From Desulfobacteraceae bacterium (GTDB taxonomy: Bacteria > Desulfobacterota > Desulfobacteria > Desulfobacterales > Desulfobacteraceae), in the NCBI GenBank assembly GCA_004796375.1, contig QZLA01000136.1, forward strand, positions 1 to 38,254: DNA of 38,254 nucleotides, given 5' to 3'. Below the pieces are notes generated by a model. That model saw only the letters and a list, made by a program, of their open reading frames with translations, did no database searches and was not told the DNA's origin. A program made the translations under genes and the position numbers. Shown piece by piece: positions 24,811-33,239 of the stretch (position 1 is its first letter; each line of letters starts with the position of its first letter).

Positions 24811-26033
24811 CAGGCGGGCAAGCCCTCGCTTTCTGATAAAATTTGATCCACCAGCTGTTTTGAAGTCATTCGCCGGCGTGACAGGGACACACTACCGTTT
24901 TCAATAACCACCTCAGCGGGCATGGGACGGAGGTTATAGTTACCCCCCATGGCATAACAGTATGCACCGGCATCCTCGATAGCAAGAATATCATTCTCCC
25001 TGATCTGACTGATCATTCGCTGGCTGGCGAACAGATCACCGGTTTCGCAGATATTCCCGCAGATATCATAGGATTCCTCTGTGCCCTGCGGATTCGATAT
25101 GTTGGTGATGTGGTGATAGGCATCATAAAACATCGGACGGATCAGCTGGGGGAACCCTGAATCCGTGCCGCATATAGTCCGGCTCCGGTTGTTTTTAATG
25201 GTATTGACCTCAAGGAGCATGACACCGGACTGTGCGGTTAAAAATTTTCCAGGCTCAAACACCAGGGACAACGCGCGGCCATATGCCTGACAAAACCGTG
25301 AAAACATCTCGACCACCCTTTGGCCGATACCATGGTAATCCACATCAGCCTCATCCGGATGATACGGCACCTTGAATCCGCCTCCGAAATCCAGAAACTC
25401 AAGGTCGGGAAACATCTGTCTTGTGGCCACTGACATGATATTCTCCATGGCCTTTAAAATAGAATCCGGGTTTTCCAGCCCGGACCCGGTGTGCTCATGG
25501 AGTCCGACCACCTTGAGATCATGTCCTTTGATGATTGCTTCAACCTTTACCGCATCTTCTAAAAGGATACCGAACTTGGTGAGATCCCCACCGGTTTTGA
25601 TCTTTTCATGGGCCCCATCCACTACATCCGGGTTAAACCGCAGACAGACACGCGAGCCTGGATAGGCACGGGCGTATTTTTCAAGCCGGGACAGGGACCC
25701 GATATTCATGAGTACCCCCGTCCCCATGACCGATTCCATTTCAGAATCTTTCATGTTATTGGCCGTGTAAATCATACGGGAGGGATCGAATCCGCAGGCT
25801 TGTGCCATATAAAGATCACCCGGGCTTACCGCATCAATATGGGCACCGGCTTTGCAAAGGGCCCTTAAAAGATGGGGATTGTAATTTGATTTCATGGCAT
25901 AGCAGACCTTCAGATCCGGCCATGGGAAAAAAGATTTAAATCTCTCAAATTGCAGAATAACGTTATCCAGATCATACACATATACCGGTGTGCCATATTC
26001 CCGGGCGATCTGTTTCAGTAGCTCTACATCCAT
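24810..26033 (-). CDS. lysA: Diaminopimelate decarboxylase
   Basis: The product has 407 residues from the ATG at 26033; a TTG two codons earlier has better spacing from GGAG (5 nt instead of 11) and is a real alternative. The fold-type III pattern is clear: the PLP Lys in VCYAMKSNYNP near residue 48, AHIDAVSPGDL, HEHTGSG, LDFGGGFKVPY, EPGKFLTAQSGVMLLEVN, and DICGNICETGD with the active-site Cys, then AYCYAMGGNYN. It removes CO2 from meso-diaminopimelate to give lysine in the cytoplasm. A promoter lies at 26069-26096, and the cysteine-cluster gene is coupled downstream. Related decarboxylases share the fold, but these motifs favour LysA. Confidence 0.93.
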   Translation of the reverse strand: MDVELLKQIAREYGTPVYVYDLDNVILQFERFKSFFPWPDLKVCYAMKSNYNPHLLRALCKAGAHIDAVSPGDLYMAQACGFDPSRMIYTANNMKDSEMESVMGTGVLMNIGSLSRLEKYARAYPGSRVCLRFNPDVVDGAHEKIKTGGDLTKFGILLEDAVKVEAIIKGHDLKVVGLHEHTGSGLENPDSILKAMENIMSVATRQMFPDLEFLDFGGGFKVPYHPDEADVDYHGIGQRVVEMFSRFCQAYGRALSLVFEPGKFLTAQSGVMLLEVNTIKNNRSRTICGTDSGFPQLIRPMFYDAYHHITNISNPQGTEESYDICGNICETGDLFASQRMISQIRENDILAIEDAGAYCYAMGGNYNLRPMPAEVVIENGSVSLSRRRMTSKQLVDQILSESEGLPA

Positions 26034-26068
26034 ATTCAAATTGTCTCCATTTTGATAATCATGAAGAC

Positions 26069-26096
26069 AAAATAGCTAAAATTTTAAAAATGTCAA
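26069..26096 (-). promoter_or_regulatory. Putative sigma70 promoter of lysA
   Basis: On the minus strand TTGACA (complement of 26091-26096) and TATTTT (complement of 26069-26074) are separated by 16 nt in an AT-rich gap, 36 nt before the ATG. Confidence 0.55.
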
Positions 26097-26150
26097 GAAT
26101 ATTATTCTTTAAAAATTTAATATACAAAAATATTATTCGAAAATCATGAT

Positions 26151-27179
26151 CTATAAAAACAAATTTTGATTGGGCCGGGCAACGGTCTGAGGATAGACCG
26201 ACAATACCTGGTCTATCCTTTGCTTAACCTCATCCGGTGTCTCTGCAATAAGCAGTTTCTTACAGATCTCATGGCCGAATTTAAAATTGGCTGAAAAGTA
26301 TGGAACAAATTTTTTAAACAGCTTGACGGCATACACCTCATTATAATGGCGGGTCAGCAGCTCGATCATTCTGAACGCCGTACTAATGTATATATCCTGA
26401 TCCGGTATAAACCCGTGGGTCCACTGCGCAAAAATCCAGGGCCTGGCAACGGCCATTCGGCCGATGGACAATCCGTCACACCCGGTCTCTCCCATCATGC
26501 GGTTCCCGTCCTGCTCATCAAACAGGTTGCCGTTTCCAAAAACCGGAATAGATACCGCCGCTTTGATCCGGGTGATATGGCGCCAAACCGGCGGCCGGTT
26601 CCTTCTATCCGGGGCGACACGGGGATGAAAGGTGATGGCATCGGCGCCTGCCTCTTCAAACGCCCTGGCCAGTTCAACGGCCCCATCCACTTGGCTGTCC
26701 CATCCCGTCCTGAACTTGACACAAACCGGAATGGATACCGAAGCCCTCACTGCTTTCACAATGGCCACCGCCTGATCCGGGGTTTTTAGAAGCGCGGCCC
26801 CGGCGCCCTTTTTACATATGGCGGAAACCGAGCAGCCGAAGTTGAGATCCACCCCCCAGAACCCCTCTTTTTCAATGCGCTCGGCAGCCCGGCTCATGCT
26901 CTCAGGATCGGCCCCGAAAATCTGACACACCAGAAATGGCAACTCCTCCTGCCGCCAGCAAAATACGGGTGAGACCCGGGGATTTTCATGGGGCACTGCT
27001 TTGGCACTGCACATACCGGTAAACAGAAGTCCAAATCCGCCGAATTCACTCACCAGATGCCTGAACGCGATATGCCCCAGCCCGGCCATGGGCGCAAGAA
27101 CCAGCCGGGGAGACATCGCCTTGCTTCCGATATGAAGTACTTGTCCAAGGCTCTGCTTCATTGCCTGCTTATCATCCAT
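26151..27179 (-). CDS. tRNA-dihydrouridine synthase
   Basis: The 342-residue protein shows the Dus TIM-barrel signature: LVLAPMAGLGHIAFRHL at residues 26-42, the VDLNFGCSVSAICKKGAGAALLKTPDQ motif with the catalytic-type Cys near residues 113-139, PVCVKFRTGWD, ADAITFHPRVA, IPVFGNGNLFDEQDG and CDGLSIGRMAVARPWIF. It reduces uridine in tRNA using FMN and NADPH. Dus enzymes usually have NxGCP in the first motif; here NFGCS is followed by another Cys. It sits 117 nt downstream of lysA on the same strand in translation sense but upstream in transcription. Which uridine is modified cannot be said. Confidence 0.92.
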   Translation of the reverse strand: MDDKQAMKQSLGQVLHIGSKAMSPRLVLAPMAGLGHIAFRHLVSEFGGFGLLFTGMCSAKAVPHENPRVSPVFCWRQEELPFLVCQIFGADPESMSRAAERIEKEGFWGVDLNFGCSVSAICKKGAGAALLKTPDQAVAIVKAVRASVSIPVCVKFRTGWDSQVDGAVELARAFEEAGADAITFHPRVAPDRRNRPPVWRHITRIKAAVSIPVFGNGNLFDEQDGNRMMGETGCDGLSIGRMAVARPWIFAQWTHGFIPDQDIYISTAFRMIELLTRHYNEVYAVKLFKKFVPYFSANFKFGHEICKKLLIAETPDEVKQRIDQVLSVYPQTVARPNQNLFL

Positions 27180-27337
27180 TACCCGTACTCATCATTTCAA
27201 ACCCATCTTTTCTTCTCTGAATCTCCAATACTTAGGCCCTACTGGGCTACCCGACATGAATTATTGCTTGTGAAGCACGTGCCAAAAGGATATGATCATG
27301 CCCGGAACCAGAAAGCACTCTATCGAAAAGGCCCCAT

Positions 27338-27739
27338 ATGCATTCATCCCAATCGGTTCATCATACCACAGCCCAGGTGTATTATGAAGATACAGACCAC
27401 TCCGGAGTGGTCTATCATGCCAATTATCTGAAATATTTCGAACGGGCCAGGGAGGAGATCATCGGCATTGATCTTCTGTCCAGGATGTGGCACCGGGAAA
27501 AAATCGGGTTTGCGGTATACAAGGCCAGCCTTGGATACCACGATGGCGCGGTTTTTGGGGATACGCTTGATATCCGTACCCGCTGGGAAAAACAGGGGGA
27601 TTACCGCGTGGTGTTCCTCCATGAAGCCTGGCGTCCAAACGGAGAAAAACCCGCGGTCACCTGTACCCTGGAACTGGTCTGCCTTGGCCCTGGAAAAAAA
27701 CTGCTGCCCATTCCGGAACTAGAATTCCTACACACATGA
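27338..27739 (+). CDS. Acyl-CoA thioesterase, YbgC/FadM-like (4HBT fold)
   Basis: The 133-residue protein has the hot-dog fold signature YYEDTDHSGVVYHANYLKYFERAREEIIG at residues 15-43, with the catalytic-type Asp in TDHSG and the HANYL(K/R)YFE motif. The rest (LDIRTRWEKQGDYRVVFLHEAWRPNGEKPAVTCTLELVCL) is a typical single hot-dog domain. It hydrolyses acyl-CoA or acyl-ACP thioesters. The usual tol-pal neighbours of ybgC are absent. No strong ribosome binding site is visible. It ends 243 bp before hysB, and the hydrogenase has its own promoter, so it is probably a separate unit. Confidence 0.92.
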   Translation: MHSSQSVHHTTAQVYYEDTDHSGVVYHANYLKYFERAREEIIGIDLLSRMWHREKIGFAVYKASLGYHDGAVFGDTLDIRTRWEKQGDYRVVFLHEAWRPNGEKPAVTCTLELVCLGPGKKLLPIPELEFLHT

Positions 27740-27851
27740 TTAAAACACCGCTGGGTATAATTTTCCCAAGCAATAGTTGGCGGGGCTTTTGGAAGGATTT
27801 TAAACTACTAATCCCTTTCTGACAATTTATAGAAAAATTCGATACAAATTG

Positions 27852-27880
27852 TTGACAGCCTAACGTCCACTTAATATACT
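27852..27880 (+). promoter_or_regulatory. Sigma70-type promoter of the [NiFeSe] hydrogenase operon
   Basis: TTGACA (27852-27857) and TATACT (27875-27880) with a 17-nt spacer form a near-consensus promoter 102 nt before the hysB start. No other promoter-like pair as good lies in the 243-bp gap. Confidence 0.7.
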
Positions 27881-27882
27881 GC

Positions 27883-27896
27883 ATTCAAATTTGAAT
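27883..27896. promoter_or_regulatory. Palindrome at the hydrogenase transcription start, possible operator
   Basis: ATTCAAATTTGAAT is a perfect 14-bp palindrome placed where transcription should begin (about +1 to +10 from the -10 box). A further TTTGAA follows directly. A repressor binding here would block initiation; the regulator is unknown. Confidence 0.5.
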
Positions 27897-27982
27897 TTGA
27901 AGCTGTGAATAGAGACTGAGGTCTGTTCACACGCTAAATTATGTTCATGGTTTAGACCCTTAACAGCATCAAGGAGGTGCCC

Positions 27983-28951
27983 GTGAAAGACGAAAAAATG
28001 TTGCCGGATGAGCAACAGATGAAGACAGGGGTATCCAGGAGGGATTTTCTTAAAGCCTTCACTGGAACTGCCGCTGGAATCGGAATTTCGCAAATGTTCA
28101 ATCCTGCGCTTGTTTCGGCATTACAGGAAGAACTCAAGAATCACCCGGTCCTGTGGATCCAGGGCCAGGGATGTACCGGTTGTTCTGTGTCCCTGCTGAA
28201 CAGTGTAGAGCCCACCATTGCAAAAGTCCTGCTAGACGTGATCAGCCTTCAGTTCCATCCGACCGTTATGGCCTCTGAAGGAAATACTGCCATGGAAAAC
28301 TGCTATGAAATTGCCATGAAATACAAAGGCAAATTTTCTCTGGTGGTCGAAGGCGCCATCCCCACCGCTGCAGACGGCAAATATTGTATTTGCGGTGAAA
28401 TGCACAGAAAAGGCATGACCATTGAGAAAACAATGGTTGACATGACCAAAGAGCTTGGCTCTGCAGCCGGCAGCGTTATTGCTGTGGGCACCTGTGCTGC
28501 TTACGGTGGTATCCCGGCAGCCGAAGGCAACGTTACCGGAGCCACCAGTGTAATGGATTTCTTCAAACAATACGGCATTAAAACCCCAGTGATCAACCTG
28601 CCGGGATGCCCGCCGCATCCGGACTGGATCGTGGGTTCTGTCGTTCACCTGCTGACCAAAGGGATCCCCGAACTTGACGATGCCGGTCGCCCGAACCTCT
28701 TTTTCGGTGAAAATATCCATGATAACTGCCCGCGCGTAGATGCTTATGATGAAGGCGAAATGAGTGCCTCCCTTTCCGATCCCAAGGGATGCCGCATGGA
28801 TCTCGGCTGCAAAGGTCCTGATGTTTATGCAGACTGTTACAAACGCAAATGGAACAGCGGCATGAACTGGTGTGTGGACAATGCAGTCTGCATTGGATGT
28901 GTTGAACCCGGATTCCCGGATGGCATGTCACCATTCTACGAACCCATGTAA
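27983..28951 (+). CDS. hysB: [NiFeSe] hydrogenase small subunit
   Basis: The product has 322 residues from the GTG at 27983, with AAGGAGG 5 nt upstream; an upstream GTG at 27977 overlaps that site. A twin-arginine signal is present (RR at residues 19-20 in SRRDFLKAFTGTAAGIGIS), so the folded dimer is exported to the periplasm. The mature part has the proximal cluster motif QGCTGCS (Cys64, Cys67), GTCAAYGGIPAA, LPGCPPHPDW, and the C-terminal cluster-binding segment NCPRVDAYDEGEM, CRMDLGCKGPDVYADC, WCVDNAVCIGCVEPGFPD. Three Fe-S clusters carry electrons from the active site to a periplasmic cytochrome, by family knowledge. It is followed 32 nt later by hysA. The combination with a UGA-containing large subunit identifies the NiFeSe type. 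Confidence 0.96.
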   Translation: MKDEKMLPDEQQMKTGVSRRDFLKAFTGTAAGIGISQMFNPALVSALQEELKNHPVLWIQGQGCTGCSVSLLNSVEPTIAKVLLDVISLQFHPTVMASEGNTAMENCYEIAMKYKGKFSLVVEGAIPTAADGKYCICGEMHRKGMTIEKTMVDMTKELGSAAGSVIAVGTCAAYGGIPAAEGNVTGATSVMDFFKQYGIKTPVINLPGCPPHPDWIVGSVVHLLTKGIPELDDAGRPNLFFGENIHDNCPRVDAYDEGEMSASLSDPKGCRMDLGCKGPDVYADCYKRKWNSGMNWCVDNAVCIGCVEPGFPDGMSPFYEPM

Positions 28952-28983
28952 TGAATGACAATTAAACCCAAGGAGGTTTTATT

Positions 28984-30492
28984 ATGGCAGGCTGTAAACC
29001 CAAAGCAGCGCCGGTGGGAGCCGGAAAAAAAGTTAAAGTGGCAATTGATCCCGTTACCAGGATCGAGGGCCATCTTAAAGCTGAAGTAGAAGTCAGCGGC
29101 GGCAAGGTTGTAGACGCACATGTTTACGGCGGCATGTACCGCGGATTTGAACAGATATTGAAAGGCAGAGATCCCAGAGATGCTTCCCAGATTACCCAGA
29201 GAATCTGCGGGGTATGCCCCACGGCCCATGCAACCGCATCGGTTCTGGCTCTTGATGATGCATTTAACGTAAAACTCACCGATAACGGACGGATCGCCCG
29301 TAACCTGATCCTGGGTGCAAACTTTATCCAGTCCCATATCCTGCATTTTTATCACCTGGCCGCGCTTGATTATGTCAACGGACCGGATGTGGCACCGTTT
29401 ATCCCCAGATATGCGAAAAACGATGTCCGTCTGGACAAGGCCACCAACGATGTGGGCGTGAGCCAGTACCTTGAAGCCCTTGAAATGAGAAAGATCTGCC
29501 ACGAGATGGTGGCACTTCTTGGCGGAAAGATGCCGCATGTACAGGGCATGGTTGTTGGCGGTACAACCGAAATCCCGACCCGTCAGGCCCTGAACGCCTA
29601 TGCCGAACGCTTCAAGAAAGTCAAAAAATTTGTCATGGAAAAATATGTACCGCTGGTATACCTCCTGGCAGGCCCCTACGGCGATCTGCTCAAGTGCGGT
29701 GGCGGACATAAAAACTGCGTTGCCTGGGGTGTATTCCCGGAAGCCGACGGCAGCACCCTGCTGAAACGCGGTGTATACACCGACGGCAAAGACTATCCGG
29801 TTGATCCGGCCCTTATTAAGGAATACGTCAAGTACTCATTCTTTGAAGATTCCACCACCGGTCTGAACCCCACTGAAGGTAAAACCGTACCTGCACCGCA
29901 TAAAGAAGGTGCATACTCTTTTGTGAAATCCCCGAGATATAACGGCAAGCCCCATGAAGCCGGCCCGCTGGCCAGAATGTGGGTCACCAATCCTGAACTC
30001 TCCAAGACCGGTCAGGATGCATTGGGTGTGAAAAAACTCCGTGATATCGGTGATGCAGCCTTCTCCATCCTGGGCCGTCATGTCGCCCGTGCAGAAGAGT
30101 GTGCCATGGTTACCGATGCGGTTGAGCGTTGGATCAGTGACGCCCAGCCCGGAAAAGAGACCTTTGTACCGGTACCGGTACCGGATTCAGGCGAAGGCTT
30201 GGGTATGACAGAAGCACCCCGTGGTGCGCTGCTTCACTATGTCAACGTCAAAGGCGGTGTGATCGATAACTATCAGGTTACCTCTGCAACCATCTGGAAT
30301 GCCAACCCGAGAGATGATATGGGACAAAGAGGTCCCATCGAGGAAGCCCTCATCGGCGTGCCGGTTCCAGATCCTGAAAACCCGGTAAATGTGGGGCGTT
30401 TGATACGCTCCTTTGACCCCTGACTGGGCTGTGCCGTCCACGTGCTGGACGCAGACACCGGTAAGGTTACTGTTGTAGACGTACCGCTCTAA
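28984..30492 (+). CDS. hysA: [NiFeSe] hydrogenase large subunit, selenoprotein (UGA = Sec480)
   Basis: A conventional reading stops at TGA 30421-30423 after SFDP, but the frame continues for 22 codons to TAA at 30490-30492 and gives DP-U-LGCAVH, exactly the C-terminal nickel-binding motif with Sec in place of the first Cys. The full product has 502 residues. The N-terminal Ni ligands are Cys75 and Cys78 (RICGVCPTAHA); Sec480 and Cys483 complete the site, and IEGH supplies the Glu. His486 marks the cleavage point, leaving a 16-residue C-terminal peptide for the maturation protease. AAGGAGG lies 7 nt from the ATG. The N-terminus MAGC resembles that of the lipid-modified HysA of Desulfovibrio vulgaris. 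It oxidises or produces H2 in the periplasm. A tool that stops at TGA would miss the last 23 residues. Confidence 0.97.
30435..30451 (+). promoter_or_regulatory. Bacterial SECIS-like hairpin for hysA
   Basis: A 6-bp stem (CGTCCA at 30435-30440 with TGGACG at 30446-30451) closes a CGTGC loop containing GU, starting 12 nt after the UGA codon. Placement and loop fit the SelB-binding element of bacterial selenoprotein mRNAs, inside the coding region. Confidence 0.7.
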
Positions 30493-30517
30493 TCGATTAC
30501 AGATTGGAATACTGATA

Positions 30518-30545
30518 TCAGGGGGATGAGTTTTCATCCCCCTGA
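30518..30545 (+). other. Strong intercistronic hairpin between hysA and the maturation protease gene
   Basis: An 11-bp perfect G/C-rich stem (30518-30528 with 30535-30545) with a six-nt loop lies 26 nt past the true hysA stop. No U-tract follows, so it looks more like an mRNA-stabilising or attenuating element than a full terminator. Confidence 0.6.
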
Positions 30546-30571
30546 TTCATTGAACAAGGCAAGGCTGTTAT

Positions 30572-31042
30572 ATGAAGCAATTACTGGTTTTAGGTGTTGG
30601 CAACATCCTGTTGATGGATGAAGGTATTGGCGTTCATGCGGTTCATGAATTCTGGAAGGAAAAGGAAAACTGGGATGAAACCAAGATCGATTTTATCGAT
30701 GGCGGCACCTTTACCCAGGATATTTTTTATGTCTTCCAGGACTATAAAAAGGTGCTGATTCTGGATATTGTCCGTGCCGGGAACCCGGCAGGCACCATTT
30801 ACCGGCTCATGGAAGATGACTTAAGGAAAAATGAAAAACAGCCGCTGTCACTGCATGACATCGATCTGCTGGATTCACTGAGCATGGCCGAACTCTATGG
30901 GAACCGCCCGACCCTGGACATTGTCGGTATTGAACCTGAAACCATTGACTGGGGAACCGAAATGACCCCGACCCTGCAAAAGGCGTTTCCCGCATTTATG
31001 GAGGCTGCCAGGGTGGAAATTCACAAACTGCTCGAAGAATAA
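30572..31042 (+). CDS. Hydrogenase maturation protease (HyaD/HycI family)
   Basis: The 156-residue protein has the endopeptidase signature LGVGNILLMDEGIGVHAVHEF at residues 6-26, with the metal-binding Glu/Asp in MDEGIG, IDGGTFTQDIF, the second acidic site in LILDIVRAGNPAG, and SLHDIDLLDSL with the conserved His. It cleaves the C-terminal peptide of the large subunit after nickel insertion; here the substrate is HysA after His486. It lies 79 nt downstream of the true hysA stop, separated by a hairpin, in the order expected for hydrogenase operons. The stop is 3 nt from the convergent hypE stop. Confidence 0.93.
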   Translation: MKQLLVLGVGNILLMDEGIGVHAVHEFWKEKENWDETKIDFIDGGTFTQDIFYVFQDYKKVLILDIVRAGNPAGTIYRLMEDDLRKNEKQPLSLHDIDLLDSLSMAELYGNRPTLDIVGIEPETIDWGTEMTPTLQKAFPAFMEAARVEIHKLLEE

Positions 31043-31045
31043 CCC

Positions 31046-32071
31046 CTAGCAGATCCGGGGCAACTGTTCTCCGGCCAGCATATCCACACGCCGGGAACCG
31101 CCGATGGCAGTTTCCAGAAACACTTTTCCCGGATCGCTTTCAACCACCTCACCAATAATCCGTGCATCCTTGCCATATTCATTGGCGCGGATCACTTCCA
31201 GTAACTGTTCGGCATCATTTTTGGACACAAAGGCCAGCAATTTCCCCTCATTGGCAATATATAGGGGATCAAACCCCAGCAGTTCACAGGTGCCCTTGAC
31301 CGCCCCTCTCAAGGGTAGATCGGCCTCCCGGATACGGATACCGACATTGGACTGGGATGCAATCTCGTTCAGTGTGGTGCCGACACCGCCCCGGGTGGGG
31401 TCCCGCAGGACATGGACGTCACATTCGGATTCCACAATGGATTTGACCATGGTGTTCAAGGCCGCTGAATCTGTCTGGATATCGGAATCAAACCGCAGCC
31501 CTTCCCTGGCAGAAAGAACGGTGATGCCATGATCGGCAATGGTTCCGGAAACAATAATCTGATCACCCGGTCGGGCAAAACTTCCGCTCAGTTCCACCCC
31601 GTTATAGATCAGCCCGATCCCGGAAGTGTTGATGAATATTTTGTCCGCCTTGCCTTTGGGCACCACTTTGGTGTCTCCGGTCACAATCTGAACACCGGCT
31701 TTTTTAGCTGCGCCTGCCATGGTTTCAAGAATCTTTTGAAGCTTTTCTGTTTCAAATCCCTCTTCCAGGATCAGCCCGACACTAATGTAAAGCGGGTTGG
31801 CTCCGCACATGGAAATATCATTGATGGTGCCGTTGACAGCAAGGTCACCGATATTGCCTCCCGGAAAAAAGATGGGATCCACCACATAGGAATCGGTCGA
31901 GAAAGCGAGCCGCTTCCCGGCAATGGTCAACGCGGCACCATCATCCAGTTTTGAGAGGGTTGGATTATTAAACAACGGCAGGATCATATCGGTCATCATA
32001 TTGTGAGAAATTTTTCCGCCGGACCCGTGATCTAAAACGATTTTGTCCTGTTTCATGGCATTAGTTTCCAT
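31046..32071 (-). CDS. hypE: Hydrogenase maturation protein HypE
   Basis: I start this at the ATG at 32071, with GAGG 8 nt upstream and 14 nt after the hypD stop; the longer frame to 32116 would overlap hypD. The product has 341 residues and ends PRIC, the C-terminal Cys that is carbamoylated by HypF and dehydrated to thiocyanate. The PurM-like ATP-binding fold shows DHGSGGKISHNMM, LDDGAAL, FSTDSYVVDPIFFPGGNIGDLAVNGTINDISMCGA, and DPTRGGVGTTLNEIA. The cyanide is passed to iron on the HypCD complex. It is the last gene of the hypC-hypF-hypD-hypE operon. Confidence 0.96.
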   Translation of the reverse strand: METNAMKQDKIVLDHGSGGKISHNMMTDMILPLFNNPTLSKLDDGAALTIAGKRLAFSTDSYVVDPIFFPGGNIGDLAVNGTINDISMCGANPLYISVGLILEEGFETEKLQKILETMAGAAKKAGVQIVTGDTKVVPKGKADKIFINTSGIGLIYNGVELSGSFARPGDQIIVSGTIADHGITVLSAREGLRFDSDIQTDSAALNTMVKSIVESECDVHVLRDPTRGGVGTTLNEIASQSNVGIRIREADLPLRGAVKGTCELLGFDPLYIANEGKLLAFVSKNDAEQLLEVIRANEYGKDARIIGEVVESDPGKVFLETAIGGSRRVDMLAGEQLPRIC

Positions 32072-32085
32072 TGTGGGTGCCTCAT

Positions 32086-33174
32086 TCAGACACTGTATTT
32101 GTAAAACGCGGCGCATGCGCCCTCACTGGAGACCATACAGGGCCCCACCGGTGTCATGGGTGTACACTTTTTCTTGTACAATGCACACGATTCCGGGGTC
32201 TTGAGCCCCATCAGGATTTCTCCACAGGCACATCCCTTGGGTTCGGGCACGTCAGGCATCTCTATGCCAAACCGCCGGGCTGCGTCAAAACCGTGGTATT
32301 CAGGCCGCAGCCCCATACCTGAGTCGGGAATATCCCCAATTCCCCGCCAGGTTGCCGTGCATGGTTCGAATACCTGGTGCATCACCTGCTGCGCCTTGAT
32401 ATTCCCCTGCTCGCTGACTGCCCGGGTGTACCCGTTTTCAAGCGCAGGGCTTTGATTCTCGTTCTGGACGACCAGGCGCTCGATGGCACTTAATATGTCC
32501 ACCGGTTCAAACCCCGCGATCACACTGGGTGTAAGGTATGTTTCAAATACCGGCCGATAGGCATCTGTTCCGGTGATCACAGACACGTGGCCCGGCAGAA
32601 TAAAGCCATCCACCTGCACGCCATCGGTCTGCATCAGCGCAGCCAGGGCTGGCGGGGTCAACTTATTTGCAGAATACACTGAAAAGTTAGTCACCCCCTG
32701 TTCCTGGCACGCAAGGATGCTGGCCGCAATGGTCGGGATGGTGGTCTCAAATCCCACGGCACAGAAAACCACCTCTTTTTGAGGGTTCTGCGTGGCAAGC
32801 CCGATGGCGTCAAATGCGGAATATACAATTCGGACATCTGCACCCTGGGCCTTTTCAAGGGACAGTGACGAGTGGCTTCCGGGAACCTTCATCAGATCAC
32901 CGAATGTCGCTAAAATCACATCATCACGGCCGGCCAGCTCGATAAATGCGTCAATGTCCTTCTGGGCAGTAACACATACCGGACATCCTGGGCCTGTAAG
33001 CAGCGAGATGTTTTCCGGGAGTACCGTCCGGATCCCATGCCTGAAGATGGACATGGTGTGTGTGCCGCAAACCTCCATCAGCCTGAGCGGTTTGTGACTC
33101 ATGGCCCGGATCCGCTTAATCAGACCCTTTGCCAGGTTGGAATCCCGAAATTCATCCACGTATTTTAAGCTCAT
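32086..33174 (-). CDS. hypD: Hydrogenase maturation protein HypD
   Basis: The 362-residue protein shows the HypD motifs: MEVCGTHTMSIFRHGI with Cys36, LLTGPGCPVC with Cys64 and Cys67, FCAVGFETTIPTIA, LPGHVSVITG, and the C-terminal cluster-binding region with CACGEILMGLKTPESC and CTPMTPVGPCMVSSEGACAA. With HypC it forms the scaffold on which Fe(CN)2CO is assembled, and it holds a [4Fe-4S] cluster. The gene lies 65 nt after the hypF stop and 14 nt before hypE. All expected Cys positions are present, so it should be functional. Confidence 0.96.
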   Translation of the reverse strand: MSLKYVDEFRDSNLAKGLIKRIRAMSHKPLRLMEVCGTHTMSIFRHGIRTVLPENISLLTGPGCPVCVTAQKDIDAFIELAGRDDVILATFGDLMKVPGSHSSLSLEKAQGADVRIVYSAFDAIGLATQNPQKEVVFCAVGFETTIPTIAASILACQEQGVTNFSVYSANKLTPPALAALMQTDGVQVDGFILPGHVSVITGTDAYRPVFETYLTPSVIAGFEPVDILSAIERLVVQNENQSPALENGYTRAVSEQGNIKAQQVMHQVFEPCTATWRGIGDIPDSGMGLRPEYHGFDAARRFGIEMPDVPEPKGCACGEILMGLKTPESCALYKKKCTPMTPVGPCMVSSEGACAAFYKYSV

Positions 33175-33239
33175 TTAAACGTCCTTTTACTCTCTATGGA
33201 TCGATGGAATCAGAGCAATGGCCCCGGCCCCGGACGGGT

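Noticed and set aside
28936-29709. 257-codon frame antisense to hysA
   Set aside because: Overlaps conserved hydrogenase codons and has no recognisable domain.
30421-30423. TGA as an ordinary stop codon of the hydrogenase large subunit
   Set aside because: The Ni-binding motif and the cleavable tail continue in frame for 22 codons to a TAA, and a SECIS-like hairpin follows.
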